Assembly: GCA_949825025.1 (NCBI GenBank)
Contig: OX463786.1
Span: 17,989,911-18,053,910, forward strand
DNA: 64,000 nucleotides
Direction of reading: 5' to 3'
Source of the DNA: Siphlonurus alternatus
Lineage: Eukaryota; Arthropoda; Insecta; Ephemeroptera; Siphlonuridae
In this document: positions 9,071 through 21,700 of the stretch, one piece after another
Numbering within the stretch: the first letter of the stretch is position 1
Layout: every line of letters begins with the position of its first letter
Position numbers and translations under genes: made by a program
The notes under the pieces: model-generated
Database searches by the model: none
What the model was told of the DNA's origin: nothing
What the model saw: the letters and a program-made list of their open reading frames with translations, nothing else

Positions 9071-11721
9071 ATGAAGTCTCAAGCCGTCTTCTTTGCCTCT
9101 CTGCTGATAATGTTTGCACTTGGTGAGTAAATATTGTGTTTGTTTAGGGAGTCATGCAGAGACCTAGAGGGCTACCACGTCTTGATTTCAGTTTTATTGT
9201 AATTGAATGACAAATATAAGAAGTACGTGCATGCAGTATAAGAAAAAAGTTCACTTATGTACTATGTAAAAAACGTCGATAAATATTGAAGGATTCACTT
9301 TATTCAAAAAAATCAAGAACCTCTATTTAAATATTCAGGAAGGCTTATTTTATCGTATTTTTACTGATAAAAATGACCTTTATTGAAACACAGTCGAATT
9401 CATGTTACCCCATGAATACTGCAGTATCGATAATGATGCAAACTCGATCATGATGGAAAATAAATATTACAAATCATAATATTTTGTTTGCTAAAATAGA
9501 ATTAGTAAGTATGATTTTTCAACAAATAATATAGTAAATAAAATGGTACAGTCATCGCACTCTTTGCAGCTTTGTTAGTTACCATGATCTGTAAGAATAA
9601 TATAGGGAACTGTGATTAACAAGGCTGCAAGTGGGAAATTTTCTAAGACGATAAGTGTACCTACTTTTCAATTCTATTTACAACTATTTCTTCCACAGTC
9701 GACTGCGCGCCGCACCCCGCCCAGACCTCACGGCCCCCCTCAGCCAAAACCACCCTCTCACCGGGGGGGTGCAACTGTCGGTGCTCACTGCACCACTACG
9801 ATCCGATCTGTGCCACCAACAGTCGGGGCGAGAGGGAGACGTTCAACAATCAGTGTCAGCTGGGCTGCTACAACTGCACCCATGACGCAGGTTTGGACGA
9901 ACCTAAAGTCGGGACCAATTATCTTTGGTTTGACGTCACGTGACCCTCCCATTATTGGAGGATAAAGGAAAAGGTTCGTGACGTCAAATCAAAGATCATG
10001 TATAAACCTATATGAACAGATTGCATGAAAATTTGTATATATTTGAATAGAAGACCTCTCGAGTTATTGTAATTTTTTTAACCCTCTAAAGGTTGGATTT
10101 TCATGAGCGATTTCCAGCCTGCGACGCGACGCAAATAAAGCGCACTTGCTATAACTTCCATTGGTGGTCATATTTGGTGATTAAAAGAAAAAGAACATCC
10201 TGAGCATCGTAATTAACGCGATTACCGGCGAATTCGCCGCTGCATAGAATTTCGCAGCTTTTACGTCAAATCGCGCCGCATCGCTGTTGTCGCTCATGAA
10301 AATCCATGCACCTTAACACCCTTAAAAATTATGCTGGAAAAATGCTGTGACGTCATAATCATGCATATATTTAAAAAAAACAAGTATAGGGAAAGACGTT
10401 GTATGACTATGACGTCATAGAGTTAAAATTCCATTAAATCGGAAGAAAAATATATCAGTACATAAATCGAGATCTTAACAAATATGGAATAAAAAAATCA
10501 AGCAGGGTTGTCCATTATTTATATTTATTTTTTAACAAATTTTATAATGCATGAAATGTCAAGATATTTGAAAAAAAAATAGGTAGGATGATCACCATAC
10601 TTTATTGAATACGTCTTGCAATTGAGTTCATTAAGGGTAAGGTAACATGGATCAGCTGGTTTTTTAGTACCATTTTTTGATTAACATGTAAACCAAAGCA
10701 GGCACACAAAAATTCAGAATTTTTTTCCAGGGATAGATTTTAATATAAGTCACAGAAAAAATTTCAAAACAATTATATACTCGAGCCGATTTTTTTAATT
10801 ATTGTTATTATTTTTTTTAATTTTCAGCATATAGGGCTTTCCAATGGAGAGCCAAACTAAAAAATTAATTAAAAAAAAATCGGCTCGAAAAATTGTTCTG
10901 AAATTTTTTCTGTGTCTTTTAAGCCTATATTACACGATACAATTTTTCTAACTATTGTATACAATTTTTCCTTACAAGAACTTTTTCTCCATTCGTTTTT
11001 ATGTAGAGGAAATTTTCTTGCAAGGAAAAATTGTATACAATAATCAGAAAAATTGCATCTTGTAATATAGGCTTTAGGTACTAAAATCTGTCTTTAAAAA
11101 AAAAAAAAAAATAGAATTATTGTGTGTCGCTAAGATTTATAACATGTTAATCAAATGGTACTAAAAAACCAGCGGATCCGTGTTACCTTACTCTTAACCG
11201 AATGTTTTTAATTTAGACACCACGAATGCTGCTCTATTTGTCGGCGTTGTCACGCAGTTTATGGAGGATTGATGAACATGAAATTTTCAGGATGGCTACA
11301 GTCAAATTTACATGATATTCCCTCCGGAATTAGCCGGAAATGTAAGGTTTCTGGTCTTCCTATTCATATTTCAGCGTTACAATTGAACACATAGGTCAGT
11401 ACTTCTATACTTCAAACCAATCTGTAAAGTTTCAAAACTGAATTAAAAAGATAAAAGCTGCAAACTTCACACTTCCAGCTACTTCCGGAAGGAATATCAA
11501 TTTAATTTGACTGTAGACTAAATGCTTTTCTTACCTCCCCTGAAATTGCAAATCTGAAGTGTAACGCCAGCAAAGGAGTAACGTTCGTGGTGTACACTGC
11601 GGTGCAGTGGGAATGTCACTTGATACACATCCTTCATAAAGTGCATGACGTCACACATAATGACATCCTGGGTGTGCCAAAGTGTATATTACATAAACAT
11701 TGCGACATTAACAGAAAGTAG
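9071..11721 (+). CDS. Small secreted Kazal-type protease inhibitor (gene 1)
   Basis: Modelled exons: 9071-9122, 9699-9890 and, less certainly, 11576-11721, in frame for 129 aa. Exon 1 encodes a hydrophobic signal start (MKSQAVFFASLLIMF). Exon 2 encodes a Ser/Pro/Thr-rich linker and a Kazal core with a CNCRC cluster, YDPIC, NSRGERETF and NNQC motifs. The spacing between the third and fourth cysteine is eight residues, one more than usual, and the P1 position by Kazal numbering is Leu. The CxCxC start matches gene 2 and suggests an eight-cysteine variant. Exon 3 begins GAGTAACGTTCGTGG, strikingly like the start of gene 2 exon 3 (GAGTGACGTTGGTGG), and supplies a final Cys, but then runs on for ~35 residues. 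Known Kazal domains inhibit serine proteases extracellularly; the target here is unknown. A MITE (9546-9661) lies just before exon 2. Confidence 0.75.
9546..9661. mobile_element. Palindromic MITE, 'GCAGCCTTGTTAATCACCATG' family, copy 1
   Basis: An inverted repeat with ends GTACAGTCATCGC...GATAAGTGTAC and inner arms around TGTAAGAATAA. The same element recurs at 20503, 31282, 39331, 49067, 55091 and 56424. This copy ends ~37 bp before the acceptor of Kazal gene 1 exon 2. Confidence 0.75.
10090..10315 (-). mobile_element. GC-rich palindromic MITE, 'GGCGACAACGGCGATGCGACGCG' family, copy 1
   Basis: Inverted copy of sequences at 13668-13896 and 39764-39973. All share GCGACGCGA, GCGAATTCGCC and ATCGCGTTAATTACGATG. 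The terminal ~40 bp are inverted repeats of each other. It lies within intron 2 of Kazal gene 1. Confidence 0.7.
10634..11195. mobile_element. ~560-bp palindromic element with a nested MITE
   Basis: Outer arms (AAGGTAACATGGATCAGCTGG...GATTAACATGT) are mirrored at 11145-11191. A second arm pair (CACAGAAAAAATTTC...CGAGCCGATTTTTTT) is mirrored at ~10865-10915. The mirror symmetry is broken by insertion of a different MITE at 10920-11075. Confidence 0.65.
10920..11075. mobile_element. MITE, 'GCCGGTATTACACNATACAATTTTT' family, copy 1 (nested)
   Basis: Inverted-repeat element with ends AGCCTATATTACACGATACA / TGTAATATAGGCTTT and inner arms CTTACAAGAA / TTCTTGCAAGG. Other copies: 12014-12167, 23705-23835 and 61363-61510; a distant relative is at 16913-17087. 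Confidence 0.75.
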
Positions 11722-11888
11722 CGCGCAGTACCCCTTCAATTTATTCATTATACTTGCATGCAATTTACCATCTGTCTCCATTGCGTACTTGAACTACATT
11801 GCTAAGTTTTATTGATTAATTTAGTTAACATTATGTAACTGAATAATCTAGTCATTCATTTTAACTGCATTTTATTATAAGGACAATA

Positions 11889-12012
11889 TAGGTCTGTTCG
11901 TAAATACACAATCAGAAAGAATCGATTATTTGTGATGAACCTTCTGTACATGGAACATAACGTTCATCACAAATAATCGATTCTTTCTGATTGTACATTT
12001 ACCAACAGACCT
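11889..12012. mobile_element. Palindromic MITE, GTCTGTTCGTAAATACACAATC sub-family
   Basis: Arms of ~45 bp (TTCGTAAATACACAATCAGA, AAGAATCGATTATTTGTGATG) mirrored around GTACATGGAAC. It abuts the next MITE at 12014 with no intervening sequence. Diverged copies: 14461-14587, 60317-60423 and 62096-62213. Confidence 0.8.
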
Positions 12013-12013
12013 T

Positions 12014-12167
12014 AAGCCGGTATTACACCATACAATTTTGCTTACAATTTTTCCTTGCAAGAAAATTTCATCTCCATACAAACAAATGTAGTTCAAGTTT
12101 TCTTGTAAGGAAAAATTGTATATGCAATAGTTAGAAAAATAATAATTGTATCGTGTAATACCGGCTT
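12014..12167. mobile_element. MITE, GCCGGTATTACAC family, copy 2
   Basis: Ends AAGCCGGTATTACACC and GTGTAATACCGGCTT are near-perfect mirror images. It is placed back to back with the preceding palindrome. Confidence 0.8.
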
Positions 12168-13061
12168 TATATTATATTTGGAAATTTGGAAGAAAGTTGG
12201 CAAATATTTAAATATTGAAATAAATTTATTTTAAAATTTTAAGACATGAAATCTATGCTAGATTAATTATTAATTTAATACTTCTTTATATTTAGTATTT
12301 ACTAACTTTACCTTTTAAATTTATGCTTATTTGGTTTTTGCATATTATTTGGAATAAAATGTTTGATGGAATTAATTAAAATTAAATTAATATTTATTTC
12401 CTCCCCATCATTTCGTTAATATTTCAATTCATGCTAAGGTGAGGTAAATAGCTTCAATGTTTAATAGTACAAAAAATGTACCGCACAAATCATACATTTC
12501 TGTTACTATAAGACCAAGATACCTTGTGTATTAAGTGTAAGGCTCAAATTTATAAATCGAATTACAAACGAAGTAAAACTTTCTTCAAAATATTATAAGT
12601 TTATAATTATTTAATTTTAAATATATTTATTTTCTATAAAATAACAATTATTATTAATATTTTGTAACTTATTTACATCAAATATATTTATTTTTTAATA
12701 TAATAATATTTATGAATAATAAATAAAGTTAAATCATTTTATAAATAACAAACCTTTGCATGAATTTCATGGAATGGTCCCTAAATACCAAATTCATTGG
12801 CATCTTTTATGGTCTCATGTTGCATAATGCATATAATATGTATAGTACTATAATATCTTACCGTTAAATATAATATAAATAAAATAAAATGAAAACCTTT
12901 CATAAATAATTATGTTGTATCTAAAACTGATTCTTGAAACAGTTTTATCAATAAATATCTTTCATGTTTCATTTCATTACAAATAAATGTTATATTGATG
13001 CCAATGCAAATATCAGTGGCGTTGATAGTTGATGGAACCTTGAGAGGTATTTTTTCACAAT
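12168..13061. other. AT-rich intergenic stretch, nothing recognised
   Basis: Very low GC, no coding-like open frame and no clear repeat. Confidence 0.5.
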
Positions 13062-13379
13062 GAGATATTAGAATGTGAAAATTTTAGTGGCTTAATCGAA
13101 AGAACGGGTAAAAATATGGTACTGTGAATTTTTTCAGATTTTTCTGAGACCGGGAACTATTTTTAAAAACTATTGAAAGTCTATTTTGATGACGTCACGG
13201 GCGGCACTGTCCTATCCTTTTTCTTAAGGAGTGCCGCCCATGACGTCATCAAAATGGACTTTCAATAATTTTTAAAAAATAGTTCCTGGTCTCAGAAAAA
13301 TCTGAAAAAATTCACAGTACCATATTTTTACTCCTTCTTTCGATTAAGCCACTAAAATTTTCACATTCTAATATCTCAT
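13062..13379. mobile_element. ~320-bp palindromic MITE, TGAGATATTAGAATGTGAAAATT family, copy 1
   Basis: Long near-perfect inverted repeat ending TGAGATATT / AATATCTCA. Its centre is GC-rich (ATGACGTCACGGGCGGCACTG ... AGTGCCGCCCATGACGTCAT). Further copies: 33975-34297 and 38581-38910. Confidence 0.88.
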
Positions 13380-13667
13380 TTAAAATAAATCATTTAATTG
13401 ACCCCAGATAGTTTTACTAACAAATATTGGTCCCTCATTCAATGTTTTTTTTTTAAGTCCAATAACAACCTCAATATTTTATATTGAAAGTCATCGTAGA
13501 AGGTTAAATAGACAATTCAATAAAACCAGCTTCTTTTCATAAGTCCTTTGAACTGGCTACTAAAAATTCTGCAATGACTTTTCATGGAAAATAATAAAAG
13601 TTAGTCTTCAAATTCTCTCAACTTGTGTCACATATAATCAAGCACTGACAGCCTATATTACGTCTAA

Positions 13668-13896
13668 AGGATGCAGATGGCGACAACGGTGACGCGATGC
13701 GATTTTTTCACACAAGCTGTGAAATCCTATAATGCGGCGAGAGAATTCGCCAGGTTGCGGCAGCGAAATCGCGTTAATTGCGATGCTCTTTTTTTTTTAG
13801 TCGCCAAATATGACCGTCAATGGGTGTCACAGCAAGTGGTGCGCATTATTCGCGTCGCGTCGCATGATAAAAACCGCCATGTAAATCCGCCTTTAA
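13668..13896 (+). mobile_element. GC-rich palindromic MITE, GGCGACAACGG family, copy 2
   Basis: Same element as 10090-10315. The 99-codon open frame 13671-13970 consists mainly of this repeat and is not a gene. Confidence 0.7.
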
Positions 13897-16570
13897 CCTT
13901 CCATATGATGCAACAGGCACAACATATTTCTAATATAAAATTTCTGTTTCAGATTATCGCATCGTTCTGAGAAAACAATGCAGTTAAGATTTTCCTGCTA
14001 AAGGCTCACTGACCTACGATTTTAACGCCATAATTTGTAATTATATTTTGACCTTTGAACTTTTTGTTTTCGTGACCTAGAAGTGTCAAAGGTCAAGTCT
14101 GTCAAATTGATAACAAAGTAGCACACACCAAATTGCATGATCAGATGATTCTACTGAAATTAAATTATTTTTAAAAATAAACTCTAGTTAAATTTAAAAT
14201 GTAAAAATTGTTATTTGTATTTCTATATTGTAGACTTTTAGTTTTCTAAACCTTACACATAATTTTTTTCTTGTGAATTTATGTTTAATTATTTTAAATC
14301 AATCCCAAAATTGAAATTTACTCTTCATTAAAATGTAATTTTTTCCTATTTAATTTCTTATTAAACTAACTTCTAGTTTTTTTTTTAAATATTGCATAAT
14401 TATTAAATATGCTGCATATCAATGTATAAAAAATACATTTACCAAAAAATGTAAAACAATAGCTCTATTTGTAAATACACAATCAGAAAGAACCTATTTT
14501 TATAGATGAACCTTATGTACATGGAACATAATGATAAAGATCATTTAAAAATCGATTCTTTCTGATTGTATATTTACGAACAAACCTGCTAATAATAATT
14601 ATATTAATTTTTGAGAGAAAAGTTTAGACCTTGTAAAGCATGATAATAACAGAAATGATGCAATGATTTTATGAATTGACATAACCTAATAGTGTCATTT
14701 AATTAAGTTCTTAATTATATTGTCTACAACCTAAATGCATAAATAAATAATACAAGGTTGCATTCATAATTTTATATTTCATGGCTCAAGGTTTTATAAT
14801 TATGTTTTGTAATGTGTGTATTTGTTGAATAAATTATTAAAAATCAATTCTTATGACTATTAAATATATTTGAAGTCCCAAGTTAAGAAAAACTCCCTCT
14901 CTGTTTCTTCTACTTCTATTTTACACATTCTCATTCATAAGTTCATAATAACATTCAGAATTTATACTATTGGGAGTTTCATTCAAAATTTTTGCAGACC
15001 AGAAAATTTCAATATTGCAATTTAATTTACTGATTTATTCTAAAAAATGACTCTTCTTAGTTTTATACACTGTTTAAATACAGTGTTTAAAAAAAAATAC
15101 AATATTATCACACTATATCGATGATTCATAGTACGTATCAACTGTTATATATTTTGAGTACATCGATTGATTAACTCATAAGCAGGTGTCACCACCTAAT
15201 CAGTTTATTTGTACACGTGATAACGAAATGTGCTGAGTCACGGTCTGACTCATATCGAATGACATTCAAATTTGATCGTTCTAAAATTTATCAATAGTAA
15301 AAGGATTATTATTATTATTAATTATAGTTAACATGGTATGGTATATGTACTGTAGCATTCGATCTGTATAAGGTATAAAAAGTAGTATAGATATACATGA
15401 AAACTATTACAGCCAGGACCAGCAAAAATTTAAAACTATAATATCAATAATTGTGTTGTACTAATTTGCAATAAATTAATTGAGGGTTTAAAAAAATGTA
15501 TATTTAAGTTAAAAATTTCGCAAAAAAAAAAAAGTCCGAACAAATATAATAAAAATTGTTATTCAAAATATTATTCACTTTTACTTATCAGCTTTGTTAA
15601 CAAAATTAAATGATTCATCACTCCAGTAATCTAGAACTTAGCACTAAATGATTCATAGTTCTCATTTAGGAACTTATAAAAATAATTATACTTATGATGA
15701 TAATTTAAAAAACTTATTCATTGAGTACCACTAATAAAAATACACGTTAATGTAATATAATTACAGAGAGAAAAAGAATATTTACCAAGCACTCAAACTT
15801 CAGTACTCTTCGTAATTAGCATTAATGAAAATTTCATTAATAAAAACAAATTATTTAATTGACTTTTGTTTACTTATTACTCGTATGAAGAGTTGTGACA
15901 TCACCTTAAACATCCTGGATAGAAAATAAATTTAAATTTCAAGGCTTAAGCTAATTTTTATGCGCATGCAAAATAATACATCCAGTTACTTATTTTCAAT
16001 TTTCTTGTTAAACATATCAGGAAAAATCACCATGGGTGAATATAGTTTATGGAGATATTATAATTATTATTATAAGAACAGCAGTTAGATTTAATATATA
16101 ATAATTTAATAGCGTCGATTGTTTGACAAGGTGAATGTATAAATCATGAAAATAAAATACAAAATGAAACAAACATTTGATTTATTAATTAAGTTAGAGA
16201 TAATACGGATCAGGTGACCCAATGCTAAAAAAAATCCCATTCATGAAAATTATGAAAAAAATTTAAAATGTTCTCCTCTACATCCCTTATCAGTAGCTAA
16301 AATATCAGGTACACAAAAACGAGCTAGTTTTCGAGTTATGAATTTTTAAAGTTGAATAATTTAAAAAAAAAAAAAAAATTAACATATTTTTTTTTATAAA
16401 CAAATAAAAAAAAAACTGTATCATGTACAGTAAGTCTCTTTAATAATATAAATAACTAAAATTGATTATTATATTTAATTTACACTTTTGGTACTGCATG
16501 CTTACGTAGCGAGTATGGCAATTAATTTCAATGAAATAGTTTTTTTATTGTGATGGCGATGTTATATTCG
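13897..16570. other. Long AT-rich intergenic stretch
   Basis: The only recognised item is a diverged palindromic MITE at 14461-14587 (ends TATTTGTAAATACACAATCAG / TGTATATTTACGAACA). No gene, tRNA or tandem array is visible in the rest. Confidence 0.5.
14461..14587. mobile_element. Diverged palindromic MITE, TTCGTAAATACACAATC sub-family
   Basis: Shares AATACACAATCAGAAAGAA, ATGAACCTT and GTACATGGAACATAA with the copy at 11889-12012. The arms have diverged in the middle. Confidence 0.7.
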
Positions 16571-18370
16571 TACACGGAAAAAACACTTGACAGTTTTCCT
16601 GTTAAATTTAGCTGTTTTACGCGGTTGTTTTTGTACCCATAATAAAAATTGGTTAAAATCAACAGAGTTGCTATTTTAGATTTTTACAAATTCAGAACTG
16701 TTGAATTTTAGACATTAGATGTGTAGAATTTGGTGTAGCAGTGTATGAATGTTAAAAACGACAGAGTTTGCGATGTAAGATTTATAGGTTCTATCTTTTT
16801 AATTTTAACATTTCTACTCTTTTAATTTCTACAGTTTATTCCTTGATTCTACTGACGTATCTACTTCCTTATATTCTACAACTTTACTCTGTTAAATATA
16901 TAATGTTCTAGAAGCTGGTATTAGATGATGCAATTGATCTATTTATTGCATACAGTTTTTCTTTATACAAGAAAACATAAGTTCCATTTCGTACAAGTGG
17001 ACTTAAAAGTTTTCTTGTAAAGAAAAACTGTTTGCATTAAATAGATCAGTTGCATCAACATGTAATACACCATCTTCTATATTATCGAACATTCCATCAA
17101 AAAATATTACAAGTTTCATAAGCAATATATAGTAAGTTATTGACAATATTATAATTAAATAATGTTTAGGGAGCAAACTAAATAAGCTAATCCTGAATAA
17201 AGATTTAAAATGGTTATAAGGGTTAATTCATTTAAAAAAATATAGATTTATTTATAGTAAATATTTAATTAAAAAAATTCAAACAATATACAATATTAGA
17301 TGACTTTATTTGTACATTAAAAACATTATAAATTTTGTGAATGAGGTGAAGATGGAAATTTGTCACACTTGAACTCTATTTTTACACTATTATACTCAAC
17401 AACTGACGTAAAGGAGCATCATCTTGAGGGTCAATTCTGGGTTTCCTTTCCATCTGGGTAGTTTGAATGGCCGTTCGGGGAAGTGGTGGTAGCACAAGGG
17501 CGGTTGTAATCTGGACTGCATTCGCTAGACGTTCAGTGTGATGCATAATCCCCACATGGACGTCAACTATAAAAATGCACAGTTCTAGCATTAGTATTAT
17601 TGCAAATTTATGGCAAGTAATCCTTCAACTTACCAAAAAATATGCACTTGTAGCGTTATAGCCCTCATCGCTCCTCAACGGTTCGAATATCGTCGGCCGT
17701 GTGAATTTGCCTCGAAAACACTCCGGCACGCAGTATTGCTGACCGCACGTGTCTTAAAATATTAACACAATTATTAAAACAACGAATGACATAACATTAT
17801 AGGAAGTAAAATATTAATTAAACTTACCATTGATGATCCAGAATACATTTCACAGAGAGAGCACAACAAGAACTGAAATGACGCCTGCAGATTGAAACAG
17901 GAAATGACCAAAACGTGTCTGTCGCGCAGAAATAACGGTCATTTTATAACGTGGTAAAACGTTTAATTTTTGCAGAGTAGATGTGTTAAAATTAATGTAA
18001 CCGTTGAAACTTCAAAATGTTACAAAGTTTCTAACGTTGAATGTATGCTTACACATTGCCAAACTGTTACTTTGCTTTTTACATATTCTAACATTTAATT
18101 TCCAACAATTTCGCACGGTTAAAAATTACACCGTAAAACGTACTTCCCTTTTAACAGAGTAAAATGCAACTTTTACGTATTGAAATGCTAAATCTTACAA
18201 TGCAACTGCGTACATTGATATTTAACAGGGTAGAGACTGTTGATTTTGACAGTCCTCGCTTAACAGTGTTTGGAACTGTTGAATTTAACACAGAACTAGT
18301 TTATATTTAACAGGAATACTGTAGAATTTGTACTAACAGTTCAAAGACTGTCAACTGTTTTTTCAGTGTA
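16571..18370. mobile_element. ~1.8-kb inverted-repeat element with internal exon-like pieces
   Basis: The left end ACACGGAAAAAACACTTGACA and right end TGTCAACTGTTTTTTCAGTGT are imperfect mirror images. Both ~350-bp flanks are full of GTTAAA / TTTAAC-based words (CTGTTAAATTT, AACAGAGTAAA, GTTGAATTTTA), consistent with long diverged terminal inverted repeats. A GCCGGTATTACAC-related MITE is nested at 16913-17087. The interior has GC-richer segments at ~17390-17570, ~17640-17755 and ~17830-17910 that look like exons. No known transposase motif was recognised. Confidence 0.55.
17384..17910 (-). other. Exon-like segments of unknown gene inside the 16571-18370 element
   Basis: Three minus-strand segments are bounded by good splice signals. 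One ends CATCAATG|GTAAGT near 17828. One begins after ...TTTTAAG near 17755 and ends TTTTTTG|GTAAGT near 17634. One begins after ...TATAG near 17570 and ends at a stop at ~17384. Open frames include CGQQYCVPECFRGKF in the middle piece and ERLANAVQITTALVLPPLP in the last. The phases do not join into one continuous frame in my reading, so this may be a decayed gene, a non-coding spliced RNA or a captured fragment. I do not recognise the protein. Confidence 0.3.
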
Positions 18371-18720
18371 GGAGTGGAATCAAAACAAACAGACAATAAA
18401 TTAACGAAACCAGCAATATAAGCTCCGTTACCTTGACACAATTTTGAATATAATTATTACGTAGCAGTAATCATTAATTTGCTGAACATTTTTCATGACA
18501 ATAAAATTCATTAAATCGAACATTTTCTGCATTTATCTTACAATTGTTCGCAAAACATAAAATTTCAGGTTTTAAAATTACGAAATGTTTATTCCCCCTA
18601 TGTTAATTTTCAGCAACTACAATATTCACATTATAATTGCTAATTAATAAGCCGACAGTAAACATTTCCTCGAAGTAAGATAAGCAAATATTATGACGCG
18701 GTCACAGCTGAGGCCGTCCT

Positions 18721-18755
18721 TTATAAGCGAGAGTCAAGTCAAATAACACATCAGT
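18721..18755 (+). promoter_or_regulatory. Core promoter of Kazal gene 2 (TATA box plus TCAGT initiator)
   Basis: TTATAAG at 18721-18727 is followed 30 bases later by TCAGT at 18751-18755, the classical arthropod TATA-to-initiator distance. The ATG at 18797 follows after a ~45-base leader. Confidence 0.65.
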
Positions 18756-18796
18756 ATCTTCCTCGCTTCAACCAACAATCTTCGCGTCTTATCAGA

Positions 18797-21700
18797 ATGG
18801 CAAAATTCACAGGCAAGTTGATAATGTTTTATTATAATATCCCTAGTTGAAAAATTACATCTTTAACTCATCCTTTACGTCTAAACCTAATATTTTTACC
18901 TCTAAAACAAATCTTATTTCATTTTCGCTGAAAGTGAGGATGAAATGAAGACAATATTTCAGAGGAAAAAAGAAGTTAACTCGTCTTTTTCGCCCTTTTT
19001 TCCTCTCTCTAAAATGATGCAAAATAAGAGGGAATTAGACGAGCAGAGAGCTTAATAGAGAATAGAAGATGAAATTTATTTCAACTTGGGATAGCACTGC
19101 AAATTGATTATATTGAATTTCATTTGTCATTAGAAGAAATGCTTTTGAATGGTTTGTAAATTTGATATAAATTATTTAATACAGAGAGCAGTTGCAACTT
19201 TTTAAAGAAATTTGTTAGCAATAACATTGACGTTCATTAACAATGTTCATTCTATAACTTAATTTGCAAAAAGAATTTAATATTATTTTTTTACTTTAAC
19301 TGAACCTTGTATTAATTTTTAAGGATACTGATCATAATTGGATTCAAACTTAATTCTCGGCTCTTCGTGAACCCGACCTAGCTATGCTTATGATTTTGAG
19401 GGTCCTTACTAGACCGTAGGTTGCCAAATTGTGTAGTAAGATAGCTAGGACCGTGACTTGTTGAGAGAAATTTATTTTATGATCAGACCTCAATAATTTA
19501 TATTCTTTTTCATGTGATCGCGATTTACAAAGGACGTACATTTTTTAGAATGAACGAACGAGTTACTTGGGCCTAAATCAAACAATTCTTTGATGAGATA
19601 AAATTTAGCTCATGCATGAATGAATAATAATTTATTAATAATTAATTGGGATATTATTATACAGTATTATTGTATTCTAAGCACTATCTTTCTTGTCTGC
19701 ATTAATTTTAATGTTTTTATTTTAATATATTACTATTATTAAATTATTATTTCTGAACTATTAGCTATGTGATTCTAAAATTATCTTACTTAAATTATTA
19801 TATTTATTTAAATCGCTTAAATATTTATTACAAAATAATAAATTTGAAAAAACTTGTTTTATATTACAAATTTTAAATATAAAATAATTCTGATTAAAAT
19901 TGTATCATTTTTAATAAATTGATAAATTGTTAAAAGAATTAAAGATATTTTGTGTCCTCTTGTTTTGTTTATTTTAGAGATTTAAAGGAAAAAGACAAGA
20001 CAACGGTTTCTTTCCTCTTATTGAGCATGATTATTAGAAATATTGTCTTTGTTTCATCTTCATTTTGAGTGAAAATGAAATAAGATGAGTTTTATATAGA
20101 GGTAAAAAGTTAAAAAAAGGTCAGATTTAGACATAATTTTTCAACAAGGACTCTCCCCAGGTATACTCCGAGGTACTAACAATGTTCTCCACAGTTCTCC
20201 TGGCTCTCCTGGTCGCAGTTCTTCTCCTGACGACGGTTAACGCCCAGGATTGTGAATGCAAATGTCGCCGGAACCGGAAGCCAGTGTGTGGACAGAACGA
20301 GGCCGGAGCAAAGATCGAGTACGCTAACGAATGTCTTCTAGAGTGCGCGAACCGCTGTGACAACGCAGGTGAGATTCTAGATTCTAGAAATTCTAGAATT
20401 ATTGGTAAATCTAGACGCAGGGTTTGTTTAACAGAAAAGTCTACGTCAGTATAGATCTAATATGCTTGATGAACTGTATAGACCACAATATTTTTATTAA
20501 AATACAGTCGTCGCCTAGAAAAATTTCCCTTTTGCAGCCTTGTTAATTACCATGCCCCGTAAGAATAACACAGGGCATATATAGTGTTAATCATCATGCC
20601 CCGTAAGAATAACACAGGGCATAGTGATTAACAAGGCTGTAAGTGAGAAATTTTCCAAGGCGGCAAGTGCACAATTTTCTAACATAAAAATAGTACATTT
20701 TAAATACGATTCCGACCGTATATAAATATACACCTATACCATTTAGATAAAAAATACAAACTGCATGTAATTCGTATTTTATATGATGAATATAGATATA
20801 CCTCAAGCAATGTATAATTTTTGTTAATTTTCTTAAATTCAAAGTGCAGCCTTTTATTATGATATTTAAAATAATCATGCCATTGCCAATATTTGAGTAT
20901 TAAATTTGTAGTACATGGCCATACCCGCGTTGAAATGAATTTCATATTTTCTTCGCTAACAAGCTCTCTCCTCGCCTAATTCCTTTCCTATTTTGCACCA
21001 TTTTAGAAGGGAAAAGACGAGATTATACGTATTTTTCCCTCTTATTGAACATGAAATGTAAGAAATATTGTATTCATTTCATCCTCACTTTAAGCGAAGA
21101 GGAAATAAGATGAGTTTTAGAGGTAAAAAGATTAAGTTTAGACGTGTAAAAGATGAGTTGAAGAAGTAATTTTTCAACTTGAGGTCCTATATCCAAATAT
21201 ACAATAAAACAAATGTAACACAGGTTGTCAATATGTCAATTTTCTAATCAGTTGTCTCTATCTTTAAATAATTTTATCTTAAATATCTTTAAGACGCAAT
21301 TTCGAAGTTTATTCATCTATAAACAAATTTTGACTGCCATTTTTATTGTTCTCACAACAGACTGGAGGTTATCTCGTGGCGCGACTTTTATCAGATAATT
21401 CAGACATTGATGAACTACTTTGTAGTGCAAACACTCGGCGGATAGAACTCGTGATAGTGGATGAGATTATGTAAGCTACAGTCGACGAATGTTAAAACAT
21501 CACTCGATACTTCATTCCCAATCAAATCTATAATTTTATCATATTATAATTACATATCTTTAAATGATATTGTAGATATTTTGTGATATATTTGTTTCAT
21601 CGTGATAGCATAAAAAAACAGCTAATGAACTAAATTTCTTTATAAATAACACGAGCCATATAATTTTTATGATTTTTTTAAAATAAGACTTTTATCTGCA

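Noticed and set aside
9612..9965. 117-codon open frame overlapping Kazal gene 1
   Set aside because: Another frame of the Kazal exon extended into MITE and intron sequence.
13671..13970. 99-codon open frame
   Set aside because: Covers a GC-rich MITE present three times in the window; no splice sites or homologous features.
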